A stretch of DNA of 8,392 bases, from NCBI GenBank assembly GCA_964496755.1, contig CAZCBD010000126.1, forward strand, positions 1-8,392, given 5' to 3'. The position numbers and the translations under genes are program-made. Below the pieces are notes generated by a model. The model did not search any database. It worked only from the letters and a program-made list of their open reading frames with translations, and was not told where the DNA came from. This DNA is from CAZCBD01 sp964496755. Its GTDB lineage: Bacteria > Bacteroidota > Ignavibacteria > Ignavibacteriales > Melioribacteraceae. Positions 1 through 6,277 of the stretch are shown one piece after another (position 1 is the first letter of the stretch; each line of letters starts with the position of its first letter).

Positions 1-1962
1 AGTATCAAGTTGGATAGTACCACCATATTGAACCCAATTAAATTGATTATTCGTAGTAGCTTGCATTTTGTTTACAATCACTTGTCCGTAAATAACACCC
101 GACACAAAATTCAATGTTGCTTTAGGCGCAAGCAATGTACCTAACAAACCAATATTCTGAACACTAACTTTTTTAGCCTTAAATAAATTTAATATAACTT
201 TAGAAGCAACCGCCTCTATTTCAGGCGAGGTATCTCCAAATCCTCTAACACCATTAATAATGAAATCGCCACTGAATTCAAAATATTTGCCGGTATAATT
301 TACAACCGCTGAAGCTCCGGCAGGAATATTAATAAAGAAAGCATTTGTGCTTTGCAATTGTGAGCCGGAAACTTCAAAAATATTCAAGTTTGGATCGGTA
401 CCCGTCAAAGTTAATTTTCCGTACCCATCATAATCAACAGTTCCATTTGGAGTTAAAGCATAAAGTTGTTTAGATAGATTTTTCAAATAAACTTTAGCAG
501 CTTTAAAATCAATAAGATTTTTCTCTTTTCGTATGGTATTATCAGCTAAATTGGCATGGGTAGTATCAATAAATTTACCGTAAACTATATTTCCATTACA
601 CACACGGCCGCTTATGTAATTAAGTTTTCCACCTACAATTAAAACATCCCCGGAATTAGCAGGTAGTTTATCAGCAACACTATAATTTGATAGCACCGCA
701 TTTTTACCTACGGCAACTTTACCTTCAGTATCACCGCCGAAAGAAGTCATAGAATTAAGCACAAACAAATTATAATCCTTTGCAGGGCCCAAATCATAAA
801 CCGAACCTGTGCTTCCTTGTCCGGCATAATTTACTTTAGCTTTAATAGTTAAAGTTTTGCTTCCACTTGCAGGAATAGTTCCGGCTTCCCAAATACCTGT
901 TGCAGGATCATAAGTATTTGATGCTCCGCTATTTTCTACGGCAGATTGAAATTGCAAAATTCCGGGTAAAACATCGGAAACCTGAACATTAGTGGCAGCG
1001 GCAGTACCATTATTGGTAATTGTAATCACATAAGTTAAGATTTCACCGTCACCAACGGTAGAAGTAGCATTGGTTTTTGAGATAGTAAGATTAGGTTGCC
1101 CAAACCAATTAGCTTCGGCAGAAACATCTTTTTCGTCCATAAAAGGAGTAGCTAAAACCAATTTTTGTTTTCCATCCGGATTTGCAACATGATAAAAAGT
1201 GGTTCCTTGCGGAATTCCAACACCGGTTGCACTAGCACTTACAGAGGCAGAAAAACCACCGCCGGAGGGCAAAATAGTTATCGTATCGGAAACACCTGAT
1301 GAGTTGGTATGCACCGTAACGGTTGATAAAACACCATCGGAAGAAGATAAAACAATTTCTCTACCTTCAATTGGTCTGTTAAAATCATCATAAGCTTCAA
1401 CTGTAAATTTAATGGGCTGGCCAATTTCAAAACTTTGATCGGGCATATTAATTATCAAAGTTTTGATAGGAAACACATCATGTGCATTAGTGTTGGCATC
1501 TGCAATAATTTCCAAAGCTCTATCTCTAATTTCAGTTGGTGTTACACCGGAAACATTCAAGGAATCGCTAAAATACCAAATAGCAACTTGCACGGCAGCC
1601 GCCTCTTTGTTGGTAGTTAGTGATTGAGAAGATAAACCGGCATAGGGATAGTAATTATTTAATATGTAAGTTATTTTAGAAGGGGTTGTTCCGGTATCTT
1701 GATAATCTTCACCAATTGCCAAAGGATGAAATAAATCAATGCAGTAAAAATTAACGGTCTGACCGTCTTTGGTTCCTTTAAAAGTTCCCGCTTTATATGT
1801 TCCGTCTAAAGGAGCAGGCAAATAAACATTCGAATATTTGTCCACACCTTGTACTTTAATTACGCTATTGGTTTTTTGTAATCCTTTGCCTTCGGCAAAA
1901 ACAGAAGCCGTGAATAGTGTAATTAAGCCTATTGTTAACAATATTGTAAAAATTTTCTTCAT
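1..1962 (-). CDS. Large exported surface protein with thioester, Ig-like, DUF11 and choice-of-anchor A domains (3' end missing)
   Basis: The frame is open from an ATG at 1962 to the left edge: 654 residues and no stop, so the C-terminus is missing. GGAG lies 5 nt before the ATG. Residues 1-23 are a signal peptide (MKKIFTILLT, cleavage near VFA-E). Residues ~35-165 resemble Cys-Gln thioester (TQXA-type) adhesin domains: FYCID with Cys74, and AVQVAIWY with Gln125. These are the two residues that form the internal thioester in Gram-positive adhesins. Residues ~168-247 look like a bacterial Ig/invasin-type domain. Residues ~288-378 are DUF11 (TVGDGEILTYVITITNNGT, then VSDVLPG). Residues ~388-645 match choice-of-anchor A proteins (YNLFVLNSMTSFGGDTEGKVAVG, DVLIVGG, GTLLAPKATLNF, VIYGQVIV). 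Only two Cys are visible (74 and 455). Inferred role: secreted or cell-surface adhesin. A C-terminal sorting signal, for example type IX, could lie beyond the edge but is not seen. Domain calls are from motif recognition; the thioester is a prediction. Confidence 0.85.
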   Translation of the reverse strand, partial: MKKIFTILLTIGLITLFTASVFAEGKGLQKTNSVIKVQGVDKYSNVYLPAPLDGTYKAGTFKGTKDGQTVNFYCIDLFHPLAIGEDYQDTGTTPSKITYILNNYYPYAGLSSQSLTTNKEAAAVQVAIWYFSDSLNVSGVTPTEIRDRALEIIADANTNAHDVFPIKTLIINMPDQSFEIGQPIKFTVEAYDDFNRPIEGREIVLSSSDGVLSTVTVHTNSSGVSDTITILPSGGGFSASVSASATGVGIPQGTTFYHVANPDGKQKLVLATPFMDEKDVSAEANWFGQPNLTISKTNATSTVGDGEILTYVITITNNGTAAATNVQVSDVLPGILQFQSAVENSGASNTYDPATGIWEAGTIPASGSKTLTIKAKVNYAGQGSTGSVYDLGPAKDYNLFVLNSMTSFGGDTEGKVAVGKNAVLSNYSVADKLPANSGDVLIVGGKLNYISGRVCNGNIVYGKFIDTTHANLADNTIRKEKNLIDFKAAKVYLKNLSKQLYALTPNGTVDYDGYGKLTLTGTDPNLNIFEVSGSQLQSTNAFFINIPAGASAVVNYTGKYFEFSGDFIINGVRGFGDTSPEIEAVASKVILNLFKAKKVSVQNIGLLGTLLAPKATLNFVSGVIYGQVIVNKMQATTNNQFNWVQYGGTIQLDT

Positions 1963-2181
1963 TCTAACTCCATTTATTTTCTTAAATTCATTTTATAAAT
2001 TATTACATCCTTGCAATAATAATACCATTAACAAAAAATCGATTCCAACTAATAATAATGGTAGGATTAATTATCGGTAGGTAACAGTAAAAATTAAAAA
2101 TTGTTTTAAAATGAAACACGAAATCAAAACGAGTCAGATTTTATACAATAAATTGCATTTTACACTTCAAAAAACACAATT
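1963..2181. other. Non-coding region between the rlmD-like stop and the surface-protein start
   Basis: These 219 bases are very AT-rich and hold no convincing gene. The only clear element is the GGAG ribosome binding site (1968-1971, minus). No exact TAnnTTTG box is found for the surface-protein gene, and no strong terminator follows the rlmD-like gene. An 8-bp inverted repeat (TACCATTA at 2023-2030, TAATGGTA at 2056-2063) with a 25-nt spacer sits 60-100 bases before the start codon. It could be an operator or a chance repeat. Confidence 0.5.
1968..1971 (-). promoter_or_regulatory. Ribosome binding site GGAG deciding the ATG at 1962
   Basis: On the minus strand GGAG is followed by TTAGA and then ATG, a spacing of 5 nt. 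With the signal peptide that begins at this ATG, it fixes the start of the surface protein. Confidence 0.7.
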
Positions 2182-3847
2182 TTAAGTTCTTCTAAGCAAA
2201 GCTACATTTTCAATATGAAAAGTTTGCGGAAACATATCCACCGGCTTTGTTTTAATAAGTTTAAAGCCGCCTTCAATTAAAAGCTTAATATCCCTAACTT
2301 GGGTAGCCGGATTACAACTAACATAAACCAATGTTTTTGGGGATAATTTTAGAATATCCTTTACAGTTTTAGGATTCATTCCGCTTCTTGGCGGGTCGGC
2401 AATTATCACATCGGGCATCGGTAATTGATTTTGTTCAACTATTGGTAAAAACGAATGATTTAAATCGGCTTGAATAAATTCAACATTTTCAATCTGATTC
2501 AATTTGAGATTTGCAGAAGCATCCGTAACTGCAGCCTCAACATTTTCCAAAGCATAAACCTTTTTTACATATCCGGAAATAAAAATTGAAATGGTTCCCG
2601 CTCCCGAATATAAATCATAAACAATATCATCTTTTTGAAATTCCGCAAATTCCACTGCAGTTGAATATAACTTTTCGGCTTGCAAAGTATTTGTTTGAAA
2701 AAAAGAATTAGCACTAATTCTGAATTTATAATCACCAATTGAATCGTATATTTTCCCGGTACCAAAATAAGTTTTTTCAAAATCGCCAATGGCAACTTGT
2801 GCTTTTTTTAGATTAACATTGTTAATTATTGTTGTTATCTCAGGAAATTTCTTCACTAATTTTTCCGAATATTCTTGCATTAATTTTTCATTTTCCGATG
2901 CGGTAACAATATTTACCATTAAATCCTTTGTAAAATGCGATTGCCTAATTACAAGATTCCGTAAAAAACCGGTGTGTGTTTTTGTAGAATAAGCTTTTAT
3001 ATTTTTTGAAACAAAAAATTGTCGGCTAAGATTCACAATCTCTGCACTTATCTCCGATTGCAAAAAGCATTCTTCCAAATCCAAAACTTTATCAAAAATA
3101 CGCGGAATATGCATGCCGAGGGCAAAATCACGATTTTTAATTTCCACATCTTTTTTTATACCCTCATCATTTTCTATTTCCGATTTCATTATCCAACGCT
3201 TATCGGCAAAAGAAAATTCCATTTTATTCCGATAAAAATAAATCCTCTCTGCTTTAAGAATCGGTTCGGAAATATAATTTTCTAAACCACCCATATGTAA
3301 AAATAATTCTTTTACCTGCTGTTGCTTAAACTCCGCTTGTTTTTCATAATGCAAATCTTGCTGCTTGCAACCGCCGCATATTCTAAAATATTTGCATTTG
3401 GGCTCAATTCTATCGGTAGCCGGAACAATAATTTTTTCAACCTTGGCATTGGCATATGAGGATCTTTTTTTTGTAATTCTTGCAATTACTTCGTCACCCG
3501 GATAAGCACCCTCCACAAAAACCACAAATTTTTTGTTCTGGGCTATTTTATTTTCATTTGTTTTGTTTTCACTTATTTTATTTTCACTTATTTTATTTTC
3601 ACTTATTTTATTTTCACTTATTTTATTTTCACTTANNNNNNNNNNNNNNNNNNNNNNNNNNNNNNNNNNNNNNNNNNNNNNNNNNNNNNNNNNNNNNNNN
3701 NNNNNNNNNNNNNNNNNNNNNNNNNNNNNNNNNNNTTTTAACATTTGTGTTTTGTGGATTTTCTATTTCAACTTTTGCAATTCCTTTTCCCTCAAAAGCA
3801 TATCCGTTTATTTTTAACCGTATTGATTCACCTTTTTTAATCTTCAT
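2182..3847 (-). CDS. rlmD: RlmD/TrmA-family 23S rRNA (uracil-C5)-methyltransferase, interrupted by an assembly gap
   Basis: SAM-dependent enzyme that makes 5-methyluridine in RNA; RlmD modifies 23S rRNA U1939. Visible in order: TRAM domain (GESIRLKINGYAFEGKGIAKVE, then FVVFVEGAYPGDEVIA); 4Fe-4S ligands CKYFRICGGC (3367-3396) with the fourth Cys in ECFLQ (codon 3067-3069); SAM motif DLYSGAGT (~2592-2616); DPPRSG; nucleophilic Cys in VSCNP (codon 2314-2316); and the C-terminal HIENVALL containing the general-base Glu. The catalytic set is complete. The first 37 residues lie upstream of a 100-N gap and are out of frame with the rest at that nominal length. The gap must be a multiple of 3, and a multiple of 15 if it holds only repeats, giving 521+5n residues. 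The TRAM loop carries SENKI repeats. The ATG lies 8 nt after the upstream stop, so translational coupling is likely. RlmD rather than RlmC/TrmA is inferred, not proven. Confidence 0.88.
3531..3635 (-). repeat. 15-bp in-frame tandem repeat encoding pentapeptides (SENKI) inside rlmD
   Basis: On the plus strand the unit TTTTATTTTCACTTA occurs four times exactly at 3576-3635. It is preceded by a one-mismatch copy (3561-3575), a more divergent copy (3546-3560, read as NENK) and a degenerate copy (3531-3545, read as AQNK). On the coding strand it reads (I/T)-S-E-N-K. Divergence increases with distance from the gap, as expected of an array that expands at one end. Because the unit is 15 bp, copy-number change keeps the frame. 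Confidence 0.93.
3636..3735. other. Assembly gap (100 N) within the tandem repeat
   Basis: Exactly 100 N, a usual placeholder for a gap of unknown size. The left flank ends on a complete repeat unit (...CACTTA). The right flank starts TTTTA, the first five bases of the next unit. The flanks therefore join in phase with any whole number of 15-bp units, including zero. The collapsed repeat most likely caused the gap. Confidence 0.95.
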
Positions 3848-3855
3848 TTATCCAC

Positions 3856-4557
3856 TTATTTTTTTTGTAAAATTAATGTTTTAAATCCCAAATATTTTTC
3901 GCCGCCTTGTTTTAGAAATGCATTCGATTCATGACTGATTCTATTCAACAATTTTTTATAGTAACTTTTTTCCTGTTCCGAAAGCTGTTCTTTTGTTTCA
4001 GCAAGTCTATCCTTGTTAAAAGAATAGTATTCAATCAAAGTTTCATTCAGATTCTTTTCCTCCAAAATTGAAAACCCGCGTTCGGAATAAAAGCTGTTCA
4101 CTTCGTTTTGATTTAAAGGAGTTAATGCAGCCGAATCCAAAATATCGGAAATAAATCCGGGAATTTTTTCGGAGAGTGCAACTATTTCGCCCACACAAAA
4201 GATTCCTTCCGGTTTTAATATTCTTTTTATTTCTTTAACGATTTTCGTTCTATTCTCGGTTGAAACAGAGGCTTGTGCATATATAATATCAAAAGTTTTA
4301 TCGGTAAAATCAGTAATCGAATAATCCATTAAACGAATAATTATGTTTGAATTATTTTCCAAAATAACTTTTGAATTTATCAAAGAAGCATAATCTTCAA
4401 CTATTAGATCCAACTTAATAGTCGATTTCTTTTGTAATTTTTCCGCAGCAAATTCACTGGCCGAACCGATTACTAAAATTCTTTTATTTTTAACTTGAAT
4501 TTGCTTTGCAAAGAAAGACAGTTGTTTTTCAGTACCTGGTAAAAAAGCTGTTTTCAT
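3856..4557 (-). CDS. Class I SAM-dependent methyltransferase, substrate unknown
   Basis: A 233-residue protein if started at the ATG at 4557. GGAG (4562-4565) sits six bases before it, which favours this ATG over an in-frame TTG at 4569 that overlaps the ribosome binding site. It has the Rossmann methyltransferase order: motif I RILVIGSASEF (residues ~26-36, with a degenerate glycine loop); an acidic segment LDLIVED (~49-55); FDIIYAQASVS (~89-99); then EIKRILKPEGIFCVGEI (~109-125), typical of class I enzymes. The C-terminal ~60 residues are rich in Lys, Glu and Gln and probably helical. There is no signal peptide, so it should be cytoplasmic. It ends 8 nt before the rlmD-like start and has a promoter-like site upstream, so the two genes are probably cotranscribed. 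The substrate cannot be read from sequence: small molecule, RNA and protein all remain possible. Confidence 0.8.
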   Translation of the reverse strand: MKTAFLPGTEKQLSFFAKQIQVKNKRILVIGSASEFAAEKLQKKSTIKLDLIVEDYASLINSKVILENNSNIIIRLMDYSITDFTDKTFDIIYAQASVSTENRTKIVKEIKRILKPEGIFCVGEIVALSEKIPGFISDILDSAALTPLNQNEVNSFYSERGFSILEEKNLNETLIEYYSFNKDRLAETKEQLSEQEKSYYKKLLNRISHESNAFLKQGGEKYLGFKTLILQKK

Positions 4558-4577
4558 AAAAATCTCCAATTAGGACA

Positions 4578-4585
4578 CAAATATA
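4578..4585 (-). promoter_or_regulatory. Bacteroidota-type -7 box (TATATTTG) for the methyltransferase-rlmD operon
   Basis: On the minus strand TATATTTG matches TAnnTTTG, with a TTG 16 nt upstream as a possible -33 element. It sits 20 nt before the ATG, giving a short leader that contains the GGAG. The same octamer precedes the C1 peptidase gene. The AT-rich background makes chance matches possible. Confidence 0.5.
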
Positions 4586-4631
4586 AATAAAAGAAAGATT
4601 GCAAGTTTGATATATTTTTTCAAGTATAAAA

Positions 4632-4659
4632 AAAATGCTACCAAATTCGGTAGCATTTT
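4632..4659 (-). terminator. Rho-independent terminator of the SpoIIAA-like gene
   Basis: A perfect 11-bp stem (AAAATGCTACC / GGTAGCATTTT) with a 6-nt loop. Read on the minus strand, the 3' arm runs into an unbroken stretch of eight T (4635 down to 4628) before an A. It starts 34 bases after the stop of the gene ending at 4694. The plus-strand side has fewer T, so minus is the main direction. Confidence 0.85.
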
Positions 4660-4693
4660 CAAAAAATCATTTTTTCACTTTAAAGTATTTTTT

Positions 4694-5056
4694 TTATTTC
4701 GAAGTGAGCCATTCTTTTGCCTCATCCAAACTATTGAAAGAACGAGCTTGTATTGAAGAAAATTTATTAATTGCAATCAATGAAACTTTTAATACACCTT
4801 TTACCCCGATTACGGCAGCACGTTTAATAAAAGGCCTGATTATTTTTGCAGTAGCTTTGAACTGACTTACAACTTCCTGATTCATTTCACAATTTGAAAT
4901 ATCAACAATCAGCAAAATATTATCAGAATTCATTTTAACAATCAACTGTTCTGTTTGCTTAATGCTATCAATAATTTCTTGAGTATTCTGATTTTGATGA
5001 TTAGCAAGCAAAATCTTCTGATTTCTGTATTCAACTATTGACAAATACTTGTTCAT
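4694..5056 (-). CDS. Small SpoIIAA/STAS-like protein
   Basis: 120 residues, started at an ATG with AGGA six bases upstream (GGAATATTT-ATG). Alternating hydrophobic strands and helices are visible: NILLIVDIS (~46-54), RPFIKRAAVIGVKGVLKVSLIAI (~74-96) and ARSFNSLDEAKEWL (~104-117). This order, with a conserved-looking GV/GVLK turn and a final 'F.s.deAkeWL' helix, resembles SpoIIAA-like/STAS-like small proteins. It has no signal peptide, membrane segment or catalytic motif, so a cytoplasmic binding or regulatory role is likely but not shown. It lies 65 nt downstream of the isoaspartyl peptidase gene in the same direction and is followed by a strong terminator. It could be the last gene of that unit or have its own promoter. 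A remote unrelated alpha/beta fold cannot be excluded. Confidence 0.72.
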   Translation of the reverse strand: MNKYLSIVEYRNQKILLANHQNQNTQEIIDSIKQTEQLIVKMNSDNILLIVDISNCEMNQEVVSQFKATAKIIRPFIKRAAVIGVKGVLKVSLIAINKFSSIQARSFNSLDEAKEWLTSK

Positions 5057-5084
5057 AAATATTCCTAAAAAGTTCGACTATTTT

Positions 5085-5092
5085 CAAAAATA
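5085..5092 (-). promoter_or_regulatory. Possible -7 box (TATTTTTG) before the SpoIIAA-like gene
   Basis: On the minus strand TATTTTTG fits TAnnTTTG and lies 28 nt before the start codon, between two same-direction genes. No well-spaced TTG is seen upstream and the stretch is almost pure A/T, so support is weak. Confidence 0.3.
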
Positions 5093-5121
5093 ATCAAAAA
5101 AAATAAATTGTAAAATTTTTA

Positions 5122-6192
5122 TTATTTCACATCACTAAAGATTGCAATCTTTGTTTTTTTGTTACTTAATTTGTAGCCGCGAAACATTCCGGATGTATTA
5201 AAAACCATAGCCACATTGCCGTTCTTATCAATAGAAACAATTCCGCCTTCAGCTTTTTGAGACACTAATTTTTTCATTATCACTTCGTTGGCAGCCTTTT
5301 TCAGTGAATATCCTTTGTATTGCATTAAAGCCGAAATATCATGAGTTACGCAATTTCTAATAAAAAACTCTCCGTGACCGGTTGCCGAAACAGCGCAGGT
5401 TTTATTGTTTGCATAAGTACCCGCACCAATTATAGGTGAATCACCAATCCTACCGAATTTTTTATTCGACATTCCACCGGTTGATGTACCTGCAGCCAAA
5501 TTCCCGGCTTTATCTAAAGCAACACAACCAACCGTTCCGAATTTATAACCGTCTTTGCCCAAAATAGGATCGGCAAATTCAGAAGCATTTGTATTAAAAG
5601 TTGTTTTTAAAGATTTTGCTTTTTCCGCTTTTTTAATCCTTTCCAAAGCCTTAATGCGTCTTTCGGTTAAAAAATATTTTTGGTCAACAAATTCAACACC
5701 TTGCTCCTTAGCAAATACTTCGGCTCCTTTGCCGGCAAGCATAACATGCGGCGATTTATTCATAACCAAACGGGCAAGTGAAATTGGATTTTTAATATGC
5801 TTAACCCCCGCAACAGCACCGGCATTTAAATCCTTACCATTCATAATTGAAGCATCCAATTCAACTGTCCCCTCAGCAGTTAATACAGCTCCACGAGCGG
5901 AATTAAATAGCGGAGAATCTTCCATCACATTAATTGCTGCTTCCACGGCATCTAAACTTGAGCCACCTTCTTCCAGAATTTTGTATCCGGCATCAATTGC
6001 TTCTTGCAATTTAGCCCGATATTCTTTCTGCCTTTCTTCCGATATTCTTTCACGTTTCATGTTACCGGCACCGCCGTGAATTACAATCCCAAACTCGGCA
6101 TTTCTCTTTTCAACAGGTGTATCAATTTTTTTTATACATCCTGTTAATAGAAAAACTATTGAAACTATTAAAAAGTAAAATAATCTTTTCAT
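5122..6192 (-). CDS. iaaA: Isoaspartyl peptidase / L-asparaginase (Ntn-hydrolase), predicted lipoprotein
   Basis: A 356-residue plant-type asparaginase. The family is made as a precursor that cleaves itself before a Thr, which becomes the N-terminal nucleophile; it hydrolyses isoaspartyl dipeptides and asparagine. Seen: IVIHGGAGN (residues 37-44), nucleophile Thr220 in GTVGCVALD, TSTGGM (236-241), substrate-binding Arg248 and Asp251 in GRIGDSP, and TGHGE (271-275). These match the IaaA set, so it should be active. The start ATG has AAGGTG four bases upstream. Residues 1-19 form a lipoprotein signal with lipobox LLTGC (Cys19), so the enzyme should be anchored in the envelope rather than cytoplasmic as in E. 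coli. It is divergent from a secreted C1 peptidase, which fits extracytoplasmic peptide breakdown (inference). Glycosylasparaginase-like activity is the main alternative. Confidence 0.92.
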   Translation of the reverse strand: MKRLFYFLIVSIVFLLTGCIKKIDTPVEKRNAEFGIVIHGGAGNMKRERISEERQKEYRAKLQEAIDAGYKILEEGGSSLDAVEAAINVMEDSPLFNSARGAVLTAEGTVELDASIMNGKDLNAGAVAGVKHIKNPISLARLVMNKSPHVMLAGKGAEVFAKEQGVEFVDQKYFLTERRIKALERIKKAEKAKSLKTTFNTNASEFADPILGKDGYKFGTVGCVALDKAGNLAAGTSTGGMSNKKFGRIGDSPIIGAGTYANNKTCAVSATGHGEFFIRNCVTHDISALMQYKGYSLKKAANEVIMKKLVSQKAEGGIVSIDKNGNVAMVFNTSGMFRGYKLSNKKTKIAIFSDVK

Positions 6193-6277
6193 TTCACACC
6201 TTTTATGTTTGAAAAAAATATTGAATAAATTTTCTATATTTGTTTGCTAACTAATTTAAAAAAATTATGGGGGAGAT
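6193..6277. promoter_or_regulatory. Divergent intergenic region between iaaA and the C1 peptidase gene
   Basis: 85 bases that must hold the 5' signals of both genes. On the plus strand TATATTTG (6235-6242) matches the Bacteroidota -7 box, with TTTG at 6208-6211 (23 bases between). A strong Shine-Dalgarno GGGGGAG (6269-6275) lies 2 nt before the peptidase ATG. On the minus strand AAGGTG precedes the iaaA ATG, but no good -7 box is seen for iaaA. Confidence 0.55.

Noticed and set aside
2023..2063. Inverted repeat TACCATTA / TAATGGTA as a terminator or riboswitch
   Set aside because: Only 8 bp with a 25-nt spacer in AT-rich DNA and no T tract; recorded only as a possible operator.
1199..2080. 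Small plus-strand open frames opposite the surface-protein gene
   Set aside because: The minus strand has an uninterrupted 654-codon frame with a signal peptide and recognisable domains; the plus frames show none.
3531..3635. The tandem repeat as a CRISPR array
   Set aside because: Units are contiguous 15-mers with no spacers and lie inside a coding frame.
3480..3884. Plus-strand open frames with LFYFH repeats across the gap
   Set aside because: These are the reverse reading of the 15-bp repeat in rlmD; the minus strand carries the conserved enzyme.
4558..4569. TTG at 4569 as start of the methyltransferase
   Set aside because: It overlaps the GGAG that serves the ATG at 4557, so the downstream ATG is the better start.
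5555..6079. A 174-codon plus-strand open frame opposite the isoaspartyl peptidase
   Set aside because: It is antisense to a gene with all catalytic motifs, has no ribosome binding site of note, and its composition is what the opposite frame would give.
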